The notes beneath the pieces were generated by a model. The model did no database searches, had not been told where the DNA came from, and was given only the letters and a program-made list of their open reading frames with translations. The position numbers were made by a program, and so were the translations under genes. DNA of 64,000 nt from assembly GCF_913777995.1 (NCBI RefSeq), contig NZ_CAJYVE010000010.1, positions 248,001-312,000 on the forward strand, given 5' to 3'. This DNA is from an uncultured Pseudomonas sp. (lineage in GTDB: Bacteria > Pseudomonadota > Gammaproteobacteria > Pseudomonadales > Pseudomonadaceae). How positions within the stretch are numbered: position 1 is the stretch's first letter; every line of letters begins with the position of its first letter. Shown here piece by piece: positions 27,219 to 35,288 of this stretch.

Positions 27219-28715
27219 CTACTCGATGCGCGGCAGGCACAGGGTGACGCGCAGACCGCCGTCGCGAATGTTCTGCAAGCTCACCTCGCCGCCATGGCTG
27301 TGGGCGATGTTGCGTGCAATGCCCAGGCCCAGGCCGTAGCCGGGCTGGTTGGAGGCCAGCCGCACGCTGGGTTCGAACACTTGTTCCAGGCGCTGCTCCG
27401 GCACGCCGGGGCCTTCGTCGTCGACATGCAGGACGAAGGCCTCGTCGCTGTCCTCGATGCGCAGGTGCGCGCGATGGCCGTACTTGAGGGCGTTGTCGAT
27501 GAGATTGCCGATGCAGCGGCGCAGCGCCAGGGGCTTGCCAGCATACGGCGCCTGCGCGGTGCCGTAGACGATCACCCGCCCCTCCCCACCGGGCAGCAGA
27601 TACGGCTCGACCAGACAGTCGAGCAGATGGTTGAGGTCCACCGGCTCGATGTTCTCGTGGATGTCGGTGTCCTTGACGCACTGCAGGGCACCTTTGACCA
27701 GCAGCTCCAGCTCGTCGAGGTCGCGTTCGAAACGTGCTTGCAAGGCCGGGTCGTCGAGCAGTTCGACGCGCAGGCGCAGGCGCGTGATAGGCGTGCGCAG
27801 GTCATGGGAAATGGCGCTGAACAACTGCCCGCGCTCGGTCAGATAGCGGCTGATGCGGTTGCGCATGGTGTGGAAGGCGCGGCTGACCTCCTGCACTTCG
27901 CTGCCGCCGCCTTCGATCTGCGGCGCGCTGTCGACATCCAGGGACAGGTCGCGGGCCGCGCGCGCCAGGCGCTTGAGCGGCCGGCTCTGCCAGTGCACCA
28001 GCAGGCCGATGAACAGCAGCAGGAAGGCGCTGGTCAGGGCGATGGACCAGACCTGCTGCACCGGTGGCTGGGGATCTTCCAGCAGGGTGTAGGGCTCGGG
28101 CAGCAGCGAAGCGATGTACAGCCACTCACCGGGGGCCATTTCGATCTGGGTGACCAGCACCGGCGGATTGACCGGCTCCAGGGTCAGCGCGTAGTGGGCC
28201 CAGGAGCGCGGCAGTTCATCAAGCTTCAGGCCGCTGTTGAACAGCCGCAGGTCGTCCGGGCCGACGAACCACACGGCGATGCGCAACTGCCGCCCCAGCG
28301 ACTGACGCAACACGTCGTCGACGGTCTGGATCACCGCGTCCTTGCGCGGCGTGGCGGGCAGCTGCTGCATGTCCAGCGGGTGTTCGTTGAGCGAGACCAC
28401 GAAGCGCGTACCGCCCATGCTGCGCAACTGGTCCAGCACCAGGGGGCGGTAGCTGACCGGCAGGGAGCGGAAGTAACTGACACTGGCAGCCATCGAATAG
28501 GCCAGGCTGCGCGCGCTGTTGAGCAGCCCTTCCATCTGCGTGGCCCGCAGCTGCGACAGCCAGATGACGCTGGACAGCGCCTGGCCGAGCAGCACCGCCA
28601 GCAGGGTGAGCAACAGCATGCGCCCGAGCAGCGAGCGCGGCAGCGGCAGGCGCCGCCCGCCGAACAGCTTAATGGCCGTGGCCCGGCTGGACGGTGGCGG
28701 CCAGCAGGTAGCCAC
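27219..28715 (-). CDS. gltS: Glucose-responsive sensor histidine kinase GltS/GtrS
   Basis: A 498-residue membrane kinase. It has a TM helix near residues 33-55, a periplasmic sensor, a second TM near 220-240, a HAMP-like linker, phospho-acceptor H304 in AISHDLRTP, N box NLIDNALKYG and G boxes DDEGPGVPE and GYGLGLGIARNI. It partners the response regulator encoded just upstream; in Pseudomonas the pair controls glucose porin and transporter genes. The start is uncertain: ATG 28715 overlaps gltR by 47 bases and the next ATG (28619) falls within the first TM helix. Confidence 0.88.
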   Translation of the reverse strand: MATCWPPPSSRATAIKLFGGRRLPLPRSLLGRMLLLTLLAVLLGQALSSVIWLSQLRATQMEGLLNSARSLAYSMAASVSYFRSLPVSYRPLVLDQLRSMGGTRFVVSLNEHPLDMQQLPATPRKDAVIQTVDDVLRQSLGRQLRIAVWFVGPDDLRLFNSGLKLDELPRSWAHYALTLEPVNPPVLVTQIEMAPGEWLYIASLLPEPYTLLEDPQPPVQQVWSIALTSAFLLLFIGLLVHWQSRPLKRLARAARDLSLDVDSAPQIEGGGSEVQEVSRAFHTMRNRISRYLTERGQLFSAISHDLRTPITRLRLRVELLDDPALQARFERDLDELELLVKGALQCVKDTDIHENIEPVDLNHLLDCLVEPYLLPGGEGRVIVYGTAQAPYAGKPLALRRCIGNLIDNALKYGHRAHLRIEDSDEAFVLHVDDEGPGVPEQRLEQVFEPSVRLASNQPGYGLGLGIARNIAHSHGGEVSLQNIRDGGLRVTLCLPRIE

Positions 28716-29400
28716 TGCCGCGCACCGTGCGGATCAGGCGCGGTGGTTTTTCCGTATCACGCAGGCGCTGGCGCAGGCGGCTGACCGCCATGTCGACGAT
28801 GCGCTCCAGCGGCATCGGCTCGCGGCCACGGGTGGCGTTGCCGATGGTGTCGCGGTCGAGGATCTGTTGCGGGTGGTCGAGAAATAGCTTGAGCAGCGCG
28901 AAGTCGGCGCCGGAGAGAATCACTTCTTCGCCATCGTTGTGGAACAGCCGGTGGCTGACCATGTCCAGGCGCCAGTCGTCGAAGACCAGGATCTCGCCAG
29001 CCGGGCGCTCCTGGCCGAACTGCGCACGACGCAGCAGCGCCTTGACCCTGGCCAGCAGCTCGCGGGGGCTAAAGGGTTTGCCCAGGTAATCGTCGGCGCC
29101 CAGCTCCAGGCCGATGACGCGGTCGGCCTCGTCGGAGCTGGCGGTGAGCATGATGATCGGCACATGGGGCTGGCGCGGATGCTGGCGCACCCAGCGGCAC
29201 AGGCTGAAGCCGTCTTCGTCGGGCAGCATCACATCGAGGATCAGCAGGTCACCCGGCGCCTCGTCGAAGGCCTGGCGAAACTGCGCGCCATTGGCCGTAG
29301 CGCGCACCAGAAACCCGGCGCGGCTCAGGTAGGCTTCGAGCAGCTCACGAATCTCCTGGTCATCGTCGACCAGGAGAATGGTCTTGTTGGCAGCACTCAA
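28669..29400 (-). CDS. gltR: OmpR-family response regulator GltR
   Basis: A 243-residue two-domain regulator. The receiver has acidic residues VDDD (11-14), phospho-acceptor D56 in LLILDVMLPDEDG, and the KPFSPRELLARV lysine. The OmpR winged helix follows with SGADFALLKLFLDHPQQILDRDTI and RTVRGSGYLLA. It lies in the glucose locus between glk and the kinase gene, as in P. putida (gltR-2), and is expected to govern gtsABCD and oprB. The 49-base gap after glk suggests co-transcription with edd-glk. Confidence 0.92.
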   Translation of the reverse strand: MSAANKTILLVDDDQEIRELLEAYLSRAGFLVRATANGAQFRQAFDEAPGDLLILDVMLPDEDGFSLCRWVRQHPRQPHVPIIMLTASSDEADRVIGLELGADDYLGKPFSPRELLARVKALLRRAQFGQERPAGEILVFDDWRLDMVSHRLFHNDGEEVILSGADFALLKLFLDHPQQILDRDTIGNATRGREPMPLERIVDMAVSRLRQRLRDTEKPPRLIRTVRGSGYLLAATVQPGHGH

Positions 29401-29449
29401 GAGAGTCGTCCCTGTTAACCATGGTTTCTGTTATGGGGCACTCTGGGCC

Positions 29450-30460
29450 TTACGCCTGGCCAGGCAGGTCCGCCGCCTCGGCGGGCCGCTCGATGGCATC
29501 GCTGTCGCCAAAGGCCTGTTGCAGGGCCACGCCCGCGCCCGTCAGCCCCGGATATTCAGCGGTGGCCAGCCATACCGGCAAGCCCTTGCAATAGTCGCTC
29601 ATCACGCCCTTCTCGCCCATGGCGCGCTGAAAGCCGCTGTTGCGGAAGAATTCAGTGAAGCGCGGCACCATGCCCCCGGCAATATACACCCCGCCCAGGG
29701 CGCCGAGGGTCAGCACGTTGTTGCCCACCACCCGGCCGAGAAACACGCAGAACTGCTCCAGCACCGCCGCCGCCACCGCGTCGCCCTCCAGGGCCGCCTT
29801 GGTGATCGCCGCCGGCGACTTGAGCTGCGCCTCGATACCGTCCAGCTCGCAACTGGCACGGTAAAGGTTCAGCAGACCGGCGCCGCTGAGCACGGTCTCG
29901 GCGCTGACATGCTCGTGGGTCGCCATCAGGCGCGTCCACAACAGGGCTTCGCGGGCCGTGCCGATCGGCAGGTTGACATGCCCGCCCTCGCCGGGCAGTG
30001 CCATCCAGCGACCGCCGCCGGTCTTGAGCAGGGTGCCGACGCCCAGGCCGGTACCCGGGCCGATCACCACGAAGGGCCGCTCCGGCTTGCCTTTGCCATG
30101 GCAGATGGTCAGGTACTCGTCGTCGCCCAGGCGGGTCATGCCCAGCGCCATGGCGGTGAAATCGTTGACCAGCAGCAGCTGTTCGATGTTCAGGTGCGAA
30201 CAGAAGCCGGCACGGCTGAAGTGCCAGGCGCTGTTGGTGAACTGGAACTCGTCGCCGTCCACCGGCCCGGCGACCGCCAGGCAGGCATGGCTGACATCGC
30301 CGCGCTGCAGGTCGAGGTCCTGCAGGTACACCTCTACGGCCTGTTCCGGGCCGGGATAATCGGCGGTGGCGAATACCCGCACCGAGTGCAGCCGGTCATC
30401 CTCCCAAATGGCGAAACGCGCATTGGTCCCGCCAATGTCTCCTACCAGAGCCAGCTTCAC
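29450..30460 (-). CDS. glk: Glucokinase
   Basis: Phosphorylates imported glucose with ATP. The 336-residue protein belongs to the non-ROK bacterial Glk family: [13 protein letters not shown] at the N-terminus, [19 protein letters not shown], the catalytic Asp in LVNDFTAMA, phosphate loop [10 protein letters not shown] and the [11 protein letters not shown] block. The C-terminal 20 or so residues form a polar tail beyond the usual end near 319. The ATG overlaps the edd stop by four bases, so the two are coupled. Confidence 0.95.
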   Translation of the reverse strand: MKLALVGDIGGTNARFAIWEDDRLHSVRVFATADYPGPEQAVEVYLQDLDLQRGDVSHACLAVAGPVDGDEFQFTNSAWHFSRAGFCSHLNIEQLLLVNDFTAMALGMTRLGDDEYLTICHGKGKPERPFVVIGPGTGLGVGTLLKTGGGRWMALPGEGGHVNLPIGTAREALLWTRLMATHEHVSAETVLSGAGLLNLYRASCELDGIEAQLKSPAAITKAALEGDAVAAAVLEQFCVFLGRVVGNNVLTLGALGGVYIAGGMVPRFTEFFRNSGFQRAMGEKGVMSDYCKGLPVWLATAEYPGLTGAGVALQQAFGDSDAIERPAEAADLPGQA

Positions 30461-32283
30461 TTGAGTCCCTCCAGGCTTGCGGTGAAGGCGCTGGCCCCCT
30501 GCTCCGCAGAGCTGAAGGCCTGGCGCATGAAACCGAACAACTCACGGCCACAACCCACGCTGCTGTCGATCTGCGCGGTGGCCGGTGTCCTGGCGGCCCA
30601 TTCTCCCGGTTCGAGCAGAACTTGCAATGTTCCCTTGACCCCATCCACGCGGATCAGGTCGCCGTCGCGCACCAGGGCCAGCGGGCCGCCGTCGTAGGCC
30701 TCGGGGCATACATGGATGGCCGCCGGAATCTTGCCCGAGGCACCAGACATCCGCCCGTCGGTGACCAACGCCACCTTGAAGCCGCGGTCCTGCAGCACGC
30801 CAAGGAAGGGCGTCATCTTGTGCAGCTCGGGCATACCGTTGCAGCGCGGCCCCTGGAAGCGCATCACGGCGACGAAATCACGCTCCAGTTCGCCGGCCTT
30901 GAAGGCATCGGCCAGCGCCTGCTGGTCCTCGAAGACCCGCGCCGGCGCCTCGACCACCTGATGCTCGGGTGCCACCGCCGAAACCTTCATCACCCCGCGG
31001 CCCAGGTTGCCTTCCATCACCCGCAGGCCGCCTTCCGGCGAGAATGGCCGCGCCACCGGGCGCAGGATGTTCTCGTCGAGGCTGTGCAGCGGACCTTCGC
31101 GCCACACCAACTGGCCGTCTTCGAGAAACGGTTCCTGGGTGTAGCGACGCAGCCCGTGGCCGGCCACGGTGTTGACGTCTTCGTGCAGCAGGCCGGCATC
31201 GAGCAGTTCGCGAATCAGGAACGACATGCCGCCAGCGGCCTGGAAGTGATTGATGTCGGCCTTGCCGTTGGGATAGACGTGGCTGAGGGTCGGCACCACG
31301 TCGGAGAGTTCGGCCATGTCCTGCCAGGTCAGCAGGATGCCCGCCGCGCGGGCGATGGCCGGCATATGCAGGGTGTGGTTGGTGGAACCGCCGGTGGCGT
31401 GCAGGGCGACGATGGAGTTGATGATGGCCTTCTCGTCGACGATCTCGCCCAGTGGCATGTAGTTGCCGCTCTGCCGGGTCATGCGCGTGACCTGCTGCGC
31501 GGCCTCGACGGTCAGCGCATCGCGCAACGGCGTGTAAGGGTTGACGAACGACGCGCCGGGCAGGTGCAGGCCCATCACCTCCATGACCAGCTGGTTGGTG
31601 TTGGCGGTGCCGTAGAAGGTGCAGGTGCCCGGCCCATGGTAGGACTTCATTTCCGAGTCCAGCAGTTCCTCGCGGCTGGCCTTGCCCTCGGCGTAGCGCT
31701 GGCGCACGTCGGCCTTTTCCTTATTGGACAGCCCCGAAACCATCGGCCCGCCTGGCACCAGCAGGGTCGGCAGGTGGCCGAAGCGCAGCGCGCCCATCAT
31801 CAGACCCGGCACGATCTTGTCGCAGATGCCGAGCATCAGCGCGGCGTCGAACATGTTGTGCGATAGCGCCACGGCGGTGGACATGGCGATGGTCTCGCGG
31901 CTGGCGATGGCCAGCTCCATGCCCGGCTCGCCCTGGGTCACGCCATCGCACATGGCCGGCACACCGCCGGCGAACTGGCCGACCGAGCCGACCTCGCGCA
32001 GTGCCTGCTTGATGCGCTCCGGGAAGTGTTCATAGGGCTGGTGGGCGGAAAGCATGTCGTTGTAGGCCGAGACGATGGCCACGTTGGCGGCGTTCATCAG
32101 TCGCAGGGTCTGCTTGTCGTCGGCCCCGCAACCCGCCACGCCGTGGGCGAAGTTGGCGCATTGCAGCCGCGCGCGCATGGGCTCGTCGCTGGCCGCGTCA
32201 CGGATCAGTTGCAGGTAGCGCTGGCGGGTCGGGCGGCTGCGTTCGATCAGCCGTTGGGTGACCTCTAGGATGCGGGGATGCAT
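30457..32283 (-). CDS. edd: Phosphogluconate dehydratase
   Basis: Dehydrates 6-phosphogluconate to KDPG, the committed Entner-Doudoroff step. The 608-residue IlvD/Edd enzyme has cysteines that can bind the iron-sulfur cluster ([22 protein letters not shown]) and the [17 protein letters not shown] block. Start at ATG 32283 ([16 protein letters not shown]), with TGGAG eight bases upstream; the in-frame ATG at 32334 adds 17 atypical residues. First gene of edd-glk-gltR-gltS and divergent from gap across about 220 bases. Confidence 0.96.
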   Translation of the reverse strand: MHPRILEVTQRLIERSRPTRQRYLQLIRDAASDEPMRARLQCANFAHGVAGCGADDKQTLRLMNAANVAIVSAYNDMLSAHQPYEHFPERIKQALREVGSVGQFAGGVPAMCDGVTQGEPGMELAIASRETIAMSTAVALSHNMFDAALMLGICDKIVPGLMMGALRFGHLPTLLVPGGPMVSGLSNKEKADVRQRYAEGKASREELLDSEMKSYHGPGTCTFYGTANTNQLVMEVMGLHLPGASFVNPYTPLRDALTVEAAQQVTRMTRQSGNYMPLGEIVDEKAIINSIVALHATGGSTNHTLHMPAIARAAGILLTWQDMAELSDVVPTLSHVYPNGKADINHFQAAGGMSFLIRELLDAGLLHEDVNTVAGHGLRRYTQEPFLEDGQLVWREGPLHSLDENILRPVARPFSPEGGLRVMEGNLGRGVMKVSAVAPEHQVVEAPARVFEDQQALADAFKAGELERDFVAVMRFQGPRCNGMPELHKMTPFLGVLQDRGFKVALVTDGRMSGASGKIPAAIHVCPEAYDGGPLALVRDGDLIRVDGVKGTLQVLLEPGEWAARTPATAQIDSSVGCGRELFGFMRQAFSSAEQGASAFTASLEGLK

Positions 32284-32413
32284 GTGATGAACTCCAGGCT
32301 CGGGTCTATGGTTACCCGTAAAGGATGCGGACATTCACCGGTCTGCGGCAGGACGGAAAGCGGCACGACCAGGGACATGACAGTGGACCTTACAGGTTTG
32401 TATTTGTAGGTTT

Positions 32414-32455
32414 ATGAAAATATTGCCACCAAAAAGGCTTGTTTTCTATTTTCAT
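32414..32455. promoter_or_regulatory. 9-bp inverted repeat in the edd-gap regulatory region
   Basis: ATGAAAATA (32414-32422) and its perfect reverse complement TATTTTCAT (32447-32455) are separated by 24 bases. The region is AT-rich compared with its surroundings. The spacing fits two helical turns between half-sites, but no known factor is assigned. Confidence 0.4.
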
Positions 32456-32466
32456 GAGAATAATCT
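32439..32466 (+). promoter_or_regulatory. Candidate sigma-70 promoter of gap
   Basis: TTGTTT (32439-32444) and TAATCT (32461-32466) are separated by 16 bases, about 37 bases before the gap ATG. The HexR-like box begins at the last base of the -10, consistent with repression by blocking. Judged by eye only. Confidence 0.4.
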
Positions 32467-32480
32467 TGTAATTCAAACAA
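32466..32480. promoter_or_regulatory. HexR box of gap
   Basis: TTGT (32466-32469), seven bases, then ACAA (32477-32480). This is an exact fit to the P. putida HexR consensus TTGT-N7/8-ACAA. It lies 22 bases before the gap start and just downstream of a plausible -10. HexR is known to repress gap-1 and edd in P. putida. Confidence 0.75.
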
Positions 32481-32502
32481 CAAATCGACTGAGGACGACT
32501 TC

Positions 32503-33504
32503 ATGGCTCTTCGCATTGCAATCAACGGTTTTGGCCGCATCGGTCGTAACGTCCTGCGCGCACTCTATACCCAAGGTTATAGGCAAGACCTGCAGGTCGT
32601 CGCCATCAACGACCTGGGCAACAGCGAGATGAACGCCCACCTGCTGCGCTTCGACACCGTCCACGGCGCCTTTGCCGGCACCGTCGAATGCGACAGCGAA
32701 AGCCTGACCGTCAACGGTGACCGTATTGCGGTCAGCGCCATCCGCAACCCTGCCGAACTGCCGTGGAAGGCCCAGCAGGTCGATGTGGTGTTCGAGTGCA
32801 CCGGGCTGTTCACCAGCCGCGAAAAGGCCGCCGCGCACATCGCCGCCGGCGCCCGCAAGGTGATCATCTCCGCACCGGCCCAGGGTGCCGATGCCACCGT
32901 GGTCTACGGCGTCAACCATGACGTGCTGCGCCAGTCGCACCAGATCATTTCCAACGCCTCCTGCACCACCAACTGCCTGGCCCCCGTGGCCCAGGTACTG
33001 CATCGTGAGCTGGGCATCGAAAGCGGCCTGATGACTACCGTGCATGCCTACACCAACGACCAGAACCTGATCGACGTCTACCACACCGATCCTTACCGTG
33101 CCCGTTCCGCCACCCAGTCGATGATCCCCAGCAAGACCGGCGCCGCCGAAGCCGTGGGCCTGGTGCTGCCGGAGCTGGCCGGCAAGCTCACCGGCATGGC
33201 GGTGCGCGTACCGGTTATCAACGTTTCGCTGGTCGACCTCACCGTGCAACTGCAGCGCGATACCACTGCCGATGAAGTCAATGCGCTGATGAAAGAAGCC
33301 AGTCAACACTCCCGCGTGCTGGGCTACAACAACCTGCCGCTGGTGTCCCACGACTTCAATCACAACCCGCTGTCGTCGATCTTCGACGCCAACCACACCA
33401 AGGTCAGCGGACGCCTGCTGAAGGTGCTGGCCTGGTACGACAACGAATGGGCGTTCTCCAACCGCATGCTCGACAACTGCCTGGCGCTGCACAACGCTTC
33501 CTGA
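32503..33504 (+). CDS. gap: Glyceraldehyde-3-phosphate dehydrogenase, type I
   Basis: Oxidises the glyceraldehyde-3-phosphate produced by Eda. The 333-residue enzyme has the NAD fold [10 protein letters not shown], catalytic C154 in [12 protein letters not shown] and H181 in TTVHAYTND. The start at ATG 32503 follows GAGGA. Divergent from edd, matching gap-1 of the P. putida glucose locus. A HexR box lies in the promoter. Confidence 0.96.
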   Translation: MALRIAINGFGRIGRNVLRALYTQGYRQDLQVVAINDLGNSEMNAHLLRFDTVHGAFAGTVECDSESLTVNGDRIAVSAIRNPAELPWKAQQVDVVFECTGLFTSREKAAAHIAAGARKVIISAPAQGADATVVYGVNHDVLRQSHQIISNASCTTNCLAPVAQVLHRELGIESGLMTTVHAYTNDQNLIDVYHTDPYRARSATQSMIPSKTGAAEAVGLVLPELAGKLTGMAVRVPVINVSLVDLTVQLQRDTTADEVNALMKEASQHSRVLGYNNLPLVSHDFNHNPLSSIFDANHTKVSGRLLKVLAWYDNEWAFSNRMLDNCLALHNAS

Positions 33505-33508
33505 GCGG

Positions 33509-33565
33509 CAAGCTGCAAGCAAGAGTGAGTCGCCGCCTGTGCGAAGCACTTGAACTTGCAGCTTG
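33509..33565. repeat. 11-bp inverted repeat after gap
   Basis: CAAGCTGCAAG (33509-33519) and CTTGCAGCTTG (33555-33565) are perfect reverse complements 35 bases apart. No T-run follows. The same sequence family occurs between urtD and urtE, so it looks like a dispersed intergenic repeat that may fold into a hairpin downstream of gap. Confidence 0.6.
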
Positions 33566-33575
33566 AAACTTACGC

Positions 33576-33594
33576 TATTGATAAGCATTATCAT
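33576..33594. promoter_or_regulatory. Fur box upstream of the ECF sigma gene
   Basis: The core TGATAA-GCA-TTATCA (33579-33593) is a perfect dyad and closely matches the Fur consensus GATAATGATAATCATTATC. A TTGAAA (33563) with CATTAT 17 bases later makes a plausible promoter overlapped by the box. Fur-Fe repression of the iron-starvation sigma is expected. Confidence 0.8.
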
Positions 33595-33621
33595 CGGCTC
33601 GTTTTCCGTGCGAGCCTTCCC

Positions 33622-34140
33622 GTGCCCCACTCTCGCTTCAACGCTGTGTTTCAGTCCCAACGCGACGTGCTGCTGAAAATCCTGCAGCGGATGGTCGGCA
33701 GCCGCAGCACCGCCGAAGACCTGCTGCAGGAAACCTGGCTGCGCGTCACCCGTGCCTTGAACGAGCGCGGTGTCGAGCACCTCGAACCTTTCGTCTACCA
33801 GACCGCCCGCAACCTGGCCCTCGACCACCTGCGCGCCCGGCGCGTCCGTCAGCGCACCCTGGTGGAGGACGTGTCGCCCCAGGAGCTGGAGAGCGTCGCG
33901 GCGCAGCTGGGCTCGCCCGAGGACTGCGCACATGCCCGGCGCCTGCTCGACAGCCTGGGCGCGCGCCTCGGCCAGCTCAGCCCACGCCAACAGCGGATCT
34001 TCGTGCTCAGCCGCCTGCACGGTTGCAGCTACCAGGAAATCGCCGATGCGCTGAATGTCTCGCCCAGCACCGTGCAGAAGGAGCTGAAGCTGATCATGGC
34101 GATCTGCATCGGCGTCATCGCCAGGCTTGACCCCGCCTGA
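33622..34140 (+). CDS. ECF sigma factor, iron-starvation (FecI/HxuI-like) type
   Basis: A 172-residue sigma-70-like protein with region 2 (VFQSQRDVLLKILQRMVGSRSTAEDLLQETWLRV) and region 4 (LSPRQQRIFVLSRLHGCSYQEIADALNVSPSTVQKEL). The frame is open from a TTG at 33550, but a Fur box at 33576-33594 would then lie inside the gene. The GTG at 33622 (VPHSRFNAVF) is therefore preferred, although its ribosome site is weak. Followed by a FecR-like gene and a TonB receptor with a signalling domain, so it is the sigma of a cell-surface heme-signalling system resembling HxuIRA of P. aeruginosa. Confidence 0.88.
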   Translation: MPHSRFNAVFQSQRDVLLKILQRMVGSRSTAEDLLQETWLRVTRALNERGVEHLEPFVYQTARNLALDHLRARRVRQRTLVEDVSPQELESVAAQLGSPEDCAHARRLLDSLGARLGQLSPRQQRIFVLSRLHGCSYQEIADALNVSPSTVQKELKLIMAICIGVIARLDPA

Positions 34141-34180
34141 GCGCTCACCAAAACTGCCCTCCATTCAAGCTTCTCCGAGG

Positions 34181-35143
34181 ATGACCGTGGCCGTACCCCC
34201 TCATCGCCCGCAAGGACCTGCCGCCCGGGCAGCGGACCAGCGCGCAATGGATCAGGCCCTGGACTGGCTGATCGAACTGGAAAGCGCCGATGCCGTCCAG
34301 CAGGCGCGCTTCCAGGCCTGGCTGCGCGCCGACCCGGCGCATGCCGAAGCCTTCGCCCAGGCCGAGGCGATCTGGAACGGCCAGGTGATACGCGACACGG
34401 CCAATGCCCTGGGCACCCGCACCTCACGCCGGCAGCGCCTGCGCGCCTGGATTCGGCCGATGGTCGCGGCTGCCGTGCTACTTGGCATCGGCTACGGCAT
34501 CGACCTGCCGCTACGCCTGCAAGCCGACCACCTCACCGTGGCCGGCGAGCGCCAGCGCCTGCAACTGGCCGACGGCTCCAGCGTGCTGCTCAATACCCGC
34601 TCGGCATTCTCCAGCCAGATCGACAGCCAGCATCGCGAAGCACGCCTGTACGAGGGCGAAGCCTTCCTCGACGTTCCCGAAGCCCGGGGCCTGCCCCTGG
34701 AAATCGCCGCCGGGCCGCTACGCGTCAGCACCCAGGGTTCGGCGCTGTCGCTGCGTTACCTGGATGGCCAGGCCAGGGTGCAGGTACAACGCGGGGCGGC
34801 GGATATCCATGCCGCCTCGGGGGGCGCGCGCCTGCGCCTGGCGGCCGGTGATAGTGTCAGCCTCGGGCCGGACGGGCTCGGCCAGCGCCAGCGCCTGGAC
34901 CCGGCTCGCGACCTGGCCTGGGTGCAGGGACGCCTGGTGTTCGACAACTGCCCGCTGGGCCAGGTCCTCGACGAGCTGCGCCGCTACTACCCCGGCCTGA
35001 TCGTCACGGCCAGCCCGACCCTGGCGAAGGTCAACGTCACCGGCAACTACCGCCTCGATGACCCGCTGGATGTGGTGCGCTCACTGGCGCAGGTCACCTC
35101 GGCGAGCCTTCACGAGCTGCCCAGGCTGCTGATCCTCAACTGA
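34181..35143 (+). CDS. FecR-like anti-sigma/sigma regulator
   Basis: About 320 residues. The cytoplasmic DUF4880/FecR N-domain has ALDWLIELESADAVQQARFQAWL and WLRADPAHAEAFAQAE. One TM helix follows near residue 90 (MVAAAVLLGIGYGI), then a periplasmic FecR domain (RLQLADGSSVLLNTRSAFS). The C-terminal 65 residues, from NCPLGQVLDELRRYYPG, resemble an STN fold and should contact the receptor signalling domain. GAGG at 34177-34180 abuts ATG 34181 and is better spaced for GTG 34187, so the protein may start two codons later. The TTG at 34127 is unlikely. Confidence 0.88.
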   Translation: MTVAVPPHRPQGPAARAADQRAMDQALDWLIELESADAVQQARFQAWLRADPAHAEAFAQAEAIWNGQVIRDTANALGTRTSRRQRLRAWIRPMVAAAVLLGIGYGIDLPLRLQADHLTVAGERQRLQLADGSSVLLNTRSAFSSQIDSQHREARLYEGEAFLDVPEARGLPLEIAAGPLRVSTQGSALSLRYLDGQARVQVQRGAADIHAASGGARLRLAAGDSVSLGPDGLGQRQRLDPARDLAWVQGRLVFDNCPLGQVLDELRRYYPGLIVTASPTLAKVNVTGNYRLDDPLDVVRSLAQVTSASLHELPRLLILN

Positions 35144-35176
35144 AATCCCGCTGCGGCGCACTCCCCAATCGAAATC

Positions 35177-35212
35177 TTTTTACGTGGTTTGCGGCGGTCG
35201 TTCGTCTAGTCA
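35177..35212 (+). promoter_or_regulatory. ECF-sigma promoter of the heme receptor gene
   Basis: TTTTTACG (35177-35184) and TTCGTCTAGTCA (35201-35212) recur with exactly the same spacing upstream of the heme-oxygenase gene. The CGTC in the second block is common in ECF -10 elements. It lies about 77 bases before the receptor start and is probably recognised by the sigma factor encoded at 33.6 kb. Confidence 0.7.
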
Positions 35213-35288
35213 TGGCCAATGCAACTGATTCGCATTACAAGCCATCAGCCATGACTCAAAAAAGATGCACGACAGGGAGCCCTTTCCG

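Noticed and set aside
33550-33621. N-terminal extension of the ECF sigma gene from a TTG
   Set aside because: It would make a perfect Fur box coding and adds residues outside sigma region 2.
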